A stretch of 9,238 nucleotides of DNA, from the NCBI GenBank assembly GCA_934278005.1, contig CAKQWG010000132.1, forward strand, positions 1 to 9,238, read 5' to 3'. Source of the DNA: an uncultured Pirellulaceae bacterium. GTDB taxonomy: Bacteria; Planctomycetota; Planctomycetia; Pirellulales; Pirellulaceae. Below, one piece after another: positions 5,513 to 9,238 of the stretch. The notes below the pieces were generated by a model. It worked only from the letters and a program-made list of their open reading frames with translations, was not told the origin of the DNA and did not search any database. The translations under genes and the position numbers were made by a program. Position 1 is the stretch's first letter; every line of letters begins with the position of its first letter.

Positions 5513-5628
5513 TTCCCGGGCAGCGCATCAGCTCCTTGTGCTAGTCTGCCTAAATGCAGTGTTCGCGCAGTCGCACGAAACATCAAACGCCGAAGAGAAT
5601 TCCCGGCAGCGAGAGAGCTCCTTGTACT
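5513..5628. repeat. Imperfect direct repeat in the VWA-blaI intergenic region
   Basis: TTCCCGG(G)CAGCG followed by AGCTCCTTGT occurs at 5513-5542 and 5600-5628. About five mismatches and one single-base gap separate the two 29-30-base copies. The region 5432-5670 otherwise holds no gene, RNA or terminator that I can support. Confidence 0.5.
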
Positions 5629-5670
5629 GCTGCGACTTGTCGTAGCTTCGATTTAGTTCGGAAAATAATC

Positions 5671-5699
5671 TTGACACTACTACACTCATAGTAGATACT
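5671..5699 (+). promoter_or_regulatory. Sigma70-type promoter of the blaI-M56 operon
   Basis: A perfect -35 TTGACA (5671-5676), a 17-base spacer and a -10 GATACT (5694-5699, 4 of 6 consensus) follow an A+T-rich stretch (GAAAATAATC, 5661-5670). Transcription would start near 5706, leaving a leader of about 30 bases. The spacer and -10 are covered by the two dyads described separately. Confidence 0.75.
5678..5693. promoter_or_regulatory. Putative BlaI operator 1
   Basis: TACTACACTCATAGTA lies within the promoter spacer. With one flanking base each side, the arms CTACTA (5677-5682) and TAGTAG (5689-5694) are perfectly complementary around CACTCA. Its TACTA/TAGTA arms resemble the TAC(T)A/TGTAGTA dyads bound by BlaI/MecI repressors. 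Occupancy here would exclude RNA polymerase. Confidence 0.7.
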
Positions 5700-5711
5700 G
5701 CATTCATAGTA
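5696..5711. promoter_or_regulatory. Putative BlaI operator 2
   Basis: TACTGCATTCATAGTA matches operator 1 at 14 of 16 bases and overlaps the -10 and the predicted start site. The offset between the two boxes is 18 bases, so two repressor dimers could bind side by side, slightly off one face of the helix. The shared half-site CATAGTA recurs at 5687-5693 and 5705-5711. Confidence 0.65.
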
Positions 5712-5736
5712 ACTGCGAGCAACCTTTGAGAGAGCC

Positions 5737-6255
5737 ATGACCGAACTGCCAAGACCATCTGATCTAGAGCTGCAAGTGCTGACCGTGTTGTGGGAGCAAG
5801 GACCGCTGGCGGTGACTGCCATTCGCAAATCGATTCCCGATGGCAAAAGCCGAGCGTATACGACTGTTCTCTCGGTGCTGCAGGGGCTCGAGCGCAAGGC
5901 GCTGGTCGACCATACGACCAAGGGACAAGCGAACATCTACTATCCACTCGTCAAACGACAGCAGGTAATGCGGCCACTGATGCGCGAAATGCTGCAGAAT
6001 CTCTTTGGTGGCAGTGCCGCTCGCGCAGTGCAGTCGCTATTGGATAGCGCGGCGGTGGATAAAGACGAGATGTCGCAGATTCGCGAACTGCTCGCGCAAG
6101 CAGAACAGCGGGCGAAGTCGCCCGACTCAATCGCTTCGAAAAAGAAGCAGGCGAGTTGCTCGCCTGAGAAACGCAAAGGCTCGGCGACAAACAAGCCGGC
6201 CAGCGCGTCCGTTGTGCGGCGCGGTAAGAAGAAACCTAAAATCACGGAGCGTTAG
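5737..6255 (+). CDS. blaI: BlaI/MecI/CopY-family transcriptional repressor
   Basis: The product is 172 residues. Residues 5-72 form the winged-helix DNA-binding domain, with PSDLELQVLTVLWEQGPL at the start, recognition-helix region SRAYTTVLSVLQGLERKALV (38-57) and a wing ending NIYYPLV (66-72). Residues 75-125 form the helical dimerisation part (MREMLQNLFGGSAARAVQSLL). The repressor should bind the two dyads in its own promoter and be removed by proteolysis triggered by the M56 protein encoded 2 bases downstream. The family is usually about 120-130 residues. Here a tail of roughly 47 residues (126-172) has 15 lysines or arginines and is probably disordered. The position matching the Staphylococcus N101-F102 cleavage site appears to be S100-L101. 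GAGAGAG precedes the ATG by 2 bases. The name denotes the family, not beta-lactam resistance. Confidence 0.9.
   Translation: MTELPRPSDLELQVLTVLWEQGPLAVTAIRKSIPDGKSRAYTTVLSVLQGLERKALVDHTTKGQANIYYPLVKRQQVMRPLMREMLQNLFGGSAARAVQSLLDSAAVDKDEMSQIRELLAQAEQRAKSPDSIASKKKQASCSPEKRKGSATNKPASASVVRRGKKKPKITER
6246..6249 (+). promoter_or_regulatory. Ribosome binding site of the M56 gene, inside the blaI 3' end
   Basis: GGAG lies within the last codons of blaI, 8 bases before the ATG at 6258. The blaI stop (6253-6255) is separated from that ATG by 2 bases, so the two genes are very likely translationally coupled. Confidence 0.7.
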
Positions 6256-6257
6256 CG

Positions 6258-9238
6258 ATGTCACCATGGCTTGATTGGATGGCAAGTGTGCGGCTTCAGC
6301 CGCTAGTCTTCGCACTGTTTCACACTTTGTGGATCGCCCTGTTGTCGGCCGCGTCGCTCGGACTAACACTCCGCTGCCTGCCGGCCTCCCGAGCTGAGCT
6401 GCGTTATGCTGCGTCTGTGGTGGCCCAACTAGCGATCGTGCTGGCGGCATTGGCGACGTGGGCTGGCCTCGATCTCGCAGCCCTGCAGCCTCCCGTGACC
6501 GCAGCTACGATGCATCCGCAGCAAGGTGTCGCGCTAGCAGCTTCTCAATTGGCCGAGCCGCTACCAACCGAAGCGAAGTCTCTTGGCATCGACGTGCTCA
6601 ACGAATCCGGCAGGGCAGCCGGGGCAGTCCAAACGGTTGAGGGTGCAGTGGCTGTGTCGAGTGGGTCGGCCGGTCGCGAATCGTGGATGAGTTATGTCGC
6701 GGCGATCTGGTTAGCAGGCGTGGTGTTGATGCTGCTTCGCACGGCGCTCGCCGTGGCGGATGCGGGGCGGTTCGTACGGCACTGTCGGGCGGCAGACTCG
6801 TCTCTCGTGGAGCTCGTCGATCAATTGCGGCAAGAGCTAGGAATTGCGCGCCGGGTGCGAGTCGTGATCTCGCAGTTCGGCAACTCTCCTGCGGTTGCCG
6901 GCGTAATTTGGCCCGCGCTCATTCTGCCGATCTCGCTGCTGACGGAGCTCTCGCCCCAAGCGATTCGCGCCATTCTGCTTCACGAATTGGCCCACATCCG
7001 ACGGCACGACTATCTAGTCAACTTGGCGCAAATGCTGATCGAGTCGGTATTCTTTTTCAATCCAGGCGTGTGGTGGATCAGTCACCAGATCCGCATCGAG
7101 CGGGAGGCGTGCTGCGACGCGCTGGCCGTGCGAATCAGTGGCGAACCGATGGTTTACTCCCAAGCCTTGGCCGACTGGGCTGAGCGGCAGCAGTCATCCG
7201 ACGGCGGCAGGCAAATACCAACGGCGGCTATGGCAATCAACTCTCGGCGACGTCCAGTGCTGCTAGATCGCATCCGCCGCGTGTTGCTCCCTGGCTACAA
7301 GCCCGGCCTGCACGTCTCGCCGGTCGGCCTGCTCGGACTGTTGCTGTTGGCACTGCTGGCTGCGAGCGTACTGTGGCAGGGAACTTATGTTGTAGTGGCA
7401 GCTGCCGCGCAAGTTCTATCTCCGGCCCAACGAGTGGAGCGCGTCGCCCAAAAAGTCAGAACGAATACTCCCCCTCAGGGCAGCCAGGAAGACGCTCCAG
7501 TCACGCTGATCGGAACTGTCCGCACTGAAGATGGGCGACCGCTGCCAGCGCGTGTGCACGCCTGCAGTTTTATCGATAATGGGGGAAATAGTACCATGGC
7601 GTGGATTGGCGACTTCGGCGCGACATTCAAGACGAACGTCTCCCCCGGCGTCATTTGGCTGCGTCTCAACGCCGACGGCTATGGGCCCGCGGTGGCAGGT
7701 CCCTTCAACGGTAGGTCGGGCGAGGTGATCGACGATTTGGAGATCGTCCTTCCCTTAGGATTCCCCGTTGAGTTCGAGGTTACCGATGAAGATGACAAAC
7801 CGGTTTCCGGCGCGAATGTTTCTGCTGGGTACATCACCAGTGGCGGTTCATCGAACGCACTGCGGGCGGTCAGCGACGAACTGGGGCGAGGAGTCTTGCC
7901 GCACGTTGTCGAAGGGGACTATTTCGTGTCCGCCAAAGCTCCGGGTTTTCAGGATACGGGATCGGACCGAGTAGTTATTGTGCGCGGACAGCCGTTACGA
8001 ATCGCCCTCAAGCGAGCGCTACTCGTCACCGGCCAAGTGGTGACTGCCGATGGCCAGCCGATCGCGGGTGCCACGCTCCATCAGTTTGTGACGCGTGGGG
8101 GCAGCCGTGGCAGTGGCAATTACATTCACGGGCCCATCGGCGACCGCCTGGCGACCACCGACGCAGAGGGCCGCTTCGTGCTCGACCGACTGGTCAGCGA
8201 CCGTATCTACGATGTGCTGGTCAGGCACCCACAGCATGGCAATCGCGTCCACGAAGGCATTCGCCCTGGGCAGAGCGACCTGCAGCTGCACCTAGGGCCG
8301 AACTTTACGCTGGAAGGGACGCTGCTGGGCGACCTGTCGAGCCTGCCGCAGCAGCGCGGCCAGCCGTACATCAACATCCACCAAACGGTACCGTTGGGGC
8401 CAGAGGGCATCCGCGGCTGGTACAGCGATCAGGCGACCGTTGAGGCGACAGATGGCGGTGGACGGTTTGTCATCAGCGGCCTGCTGCCGGCTGAACTCAA
8501 GATCACGGCGGGCCAGCACACAAGGACCCTCGACTTGGCCGAACCGCTGCAGCAAGTGACAATCGACCTGACCCAACCGGTACCGGAGCCAGAGCTGCGA
8601 CAAGTCGAACTGGTTTTCGAAGCGGACGAGGGTGCGCCGCCGCGCGGTAGCGTCGAGGTCATCACCACGAGCCTGGACGAACGCGTGTTTCGAAACAGGC
8701 AAGCAGTGCCGCTGCATGGCGGCCGGGCGAGGTTCGACGTGACCGTTGGCGTGGAAGCCCGCATAGAACCACAGGGCCTGATAGGCTACTGGTTCAAGGA
8801 CCATACATTCTCTGTGGCACCCGGCGCGGAACCAAAGCGAGTCCACATTGAGGCCATCGCAGCCGGAGCAGTTTCCGGGCATGTCCTACTCTCCGATGGC
8901 ACGCCGGCCAATGACCTTTCCATCGGCATCCGAGCTATTGACAAACCGGAAACGCTAAGAATGGAGTCGATCACTCCCAGCACCGGCCCGGGCGTCGATG
9001 CCGCCGGGCGATTCGTGATGACGCCGCTGCCGCTCAACGCCACGTATGTGGTCACGGCGGGCGACGGGCATAACAGAGCCGTCAGTCAGCCAGTCCGCCT
9101 CACCGCTGCGGAGCCGACCGCGGATGTAACGTTACAGTTTTCACCGAACGCTTCCGCCTCGGGCACGGTCCTCGGGCTCGACGGCCAGCCACTGGCCGAC
9201 GTGCCCTTGCAGTTGGTGCTGAAGCATCCTCACGCGGG
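6258..9238 (+). CDS. BlaR1/MecR1-like M56 membrane zinc protease with carboxypeptidase-regulatory-like repeats (3' end beyond the window)
   Basis: The frame stays open from 6258 to the window edge: 993 codons plus two bases, with no stop. Membrane segments lie near residues 15-38, 51-75, 144-166, 257-277 and 355-373. The M56 domain has the family block SPAVAGVIWPALILP (210-224), the zinc motif HELAH (242-246) and EACCD (283-287) with the probable third ligand, so the protease looks active. After the last membrane helix come extracytoplasmic beta-sandwich repeats of the carboxypeptidase-regulatory type. They start near 415 (VTLIGTVRTEDGRPLPA), 504, 590 (VTGQVVTADGQPIAGATL), 682, 871 (AVSGHVLLSDGTPA) and 967 (ASGTVLGLDGQPLADVP). 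No penicillin-binding sensor domain (SxxK/KTG) is seen. The likely role is to sense an external signal and destroy the partner repressor. The signal is unknown, and the protein is larger than classical BlaR1 (about 600 residues). Confidence 0.88.
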   Translation, partial: MSPWLDWMASVRLQPLVFALFHTLWIALLSAASLGLTLRCLPASRAELRYAASVVAQLAIVLAALATWAGLDLAALQPPVTAATMHPQQGVALAASQLAEPLPTEAKSLGIDVLNESGRAAGAVQTVEGAVAVSSGSAGRESWMSYVAAIWLAGVVLMLLRTALAVADAGRFVRHCRAADSSLVELVDQLRQELGIARRVRVVISQFGNSPAVAGVIWPALILPISLLTELSPQAIRAILLHELAHIRRHDYLVNLAQMLIESVFFFNPGVWWISHQIRIEREACCDALAVRISGEPMVYSQALADWAERQQSSDGGRQIPTAAMAINSRRRPVLLDRIRRVLLPGYKPGLHVSPVGLLGLLLLALLAASVLWQGTYVVVAAAAQVLSPAQRVERVAQKVRTNTPPQGSQEDAPVTLIGTVRTEDGRPLPARVHACSFIDNGGNSTMAWIGDFGATFKTNVSPGVIWLRLNADGYGPAVAGPFNGRSGEVIDDLEIVLPLGFPVEFEVTDEDDKPVSGANVSAGYITSGGSSNALRAVSDELGRGVLPHVVEGDYFVSAKAPGFQDTGSDRVVIVRGQPLRIALKRALLVTGQVVTADGQPIAGATLHQFVTRGGSRGSGNYIHGPIGDRLATTDAEGRFVLDRLVSDRIYDVLVRHPQHGNRVHEGIRPGQSDLQLHLGPNFTLEGTLLGDLSSLPQQRGQPYINIHQTVPLGPEGIRGWYSDQATVEATDGGGRFVISGLLPAELKITAGQHTRTLDLAEPLQQVTIDLTQPVPEPELRQVELVFEADEGAPPRGSVEVITTSLDERVFRNRQAVPLHGGRARFDVTVGVEARIEPQGLIGYWFKDHTFSVAPGAEPKRVHIEAIAAGAVSGHVLLSDGTPANDLSIGIRAIDKPETLRMESITPSTGPGVDAAGRFVMTPLPLNATYVVTAGDGHNRAVSQPVRLTAAEPTADVTLQFSPNASASGTVLGLDGQPLADVPLQLVLKHPHA

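Noticed and set aside
6683..7183. Plus-strand 166-codon arginine-rich frame
   Set aside because: It lies in another frame of the M56 coding sequence. The M56 frame carries HELAH and membrane segments there and is open throughout.
8292..8882. Minus-strand 196-codon frame near the right end
   Set aside because: It is antisense to the uninterrupted M56 tail, and its apparent protein has no recognisable domain.
5737..9238. Beta-lactam resistance locus
   Set aside because: No beta-lactamase or PBP2a gene and no penicillin-binding sensor domain is present. BlaI/M56 pairs are widely used for other signals in planctomycetes.

Overview
The window looks like a piece of a planctomycete chromosome, most likely from the Pirellula/Rhodopirellula side of the group. 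The main evidence is a DUF1559 protein with a prepilin-type N-terminus, its companion transthyretin-like lipoprotein, and a BlaI/M56 pair whose M56 protein carries a long tail of carboxypeptidase-regulatory-like repeats. All three are family types strongly expanded in that phylum. The organism assignment rests on family recognition only. There are no rRNA, tRNA, CRISPR or transposase genes.

Left part (1-4101, minus strand): a probable three-gene unit is read right to left. It encodes a DUF1559 pseudopilin-like protein (3136-4101), a small lipoprotein (2489-2989) and a secreted 734-residue G8-domain beta-helix protein related to the CEMIP/TMEM2 hyaluronan-processing family (231-2435). All three products are predicted to be exported, so the unit looks like a cell-surface or envelope module. 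Just past its end (1-212) lie two tandem copies of a 112-bp palindromic repeat. Each copy can fold into a Y-shaped three-way junction with complementary loops.

Middle (4102-5736): a 343-bp divergent intergenic region separates the unit from csrA (4445-4657, plus strand). It holds several inverted repeats, one of which resembles a Fur-family box placed at the predicted start of the DUF1559 transcript. Downstream of csrA its own 3' end is partly duplicated. A cytoplasmic VWA-domain protein (4787-5419, minus) converges on csrA and is divergent from the next unit.

Right part (5671-9238, plus strand): a well-formed promoter contains two near-identical 16-bp dyads that look like paired BlaI operators. 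It is followed by a BlaI/MecI-type repressor (5737-6255) and, 2 bases later, an M56 (BlaR1-like) membrane zinc protease (6258 to the window end, incomplete). The M56 frame stays open for 993 codons to the edge. It has no visible penicillin-binding sensor domain in the part seen; beta-sandwich repeats follow the protease instead. The likely circuit is an autoregulated repressor inactivated by signal-dependent proteolysis, with an unknown signal.
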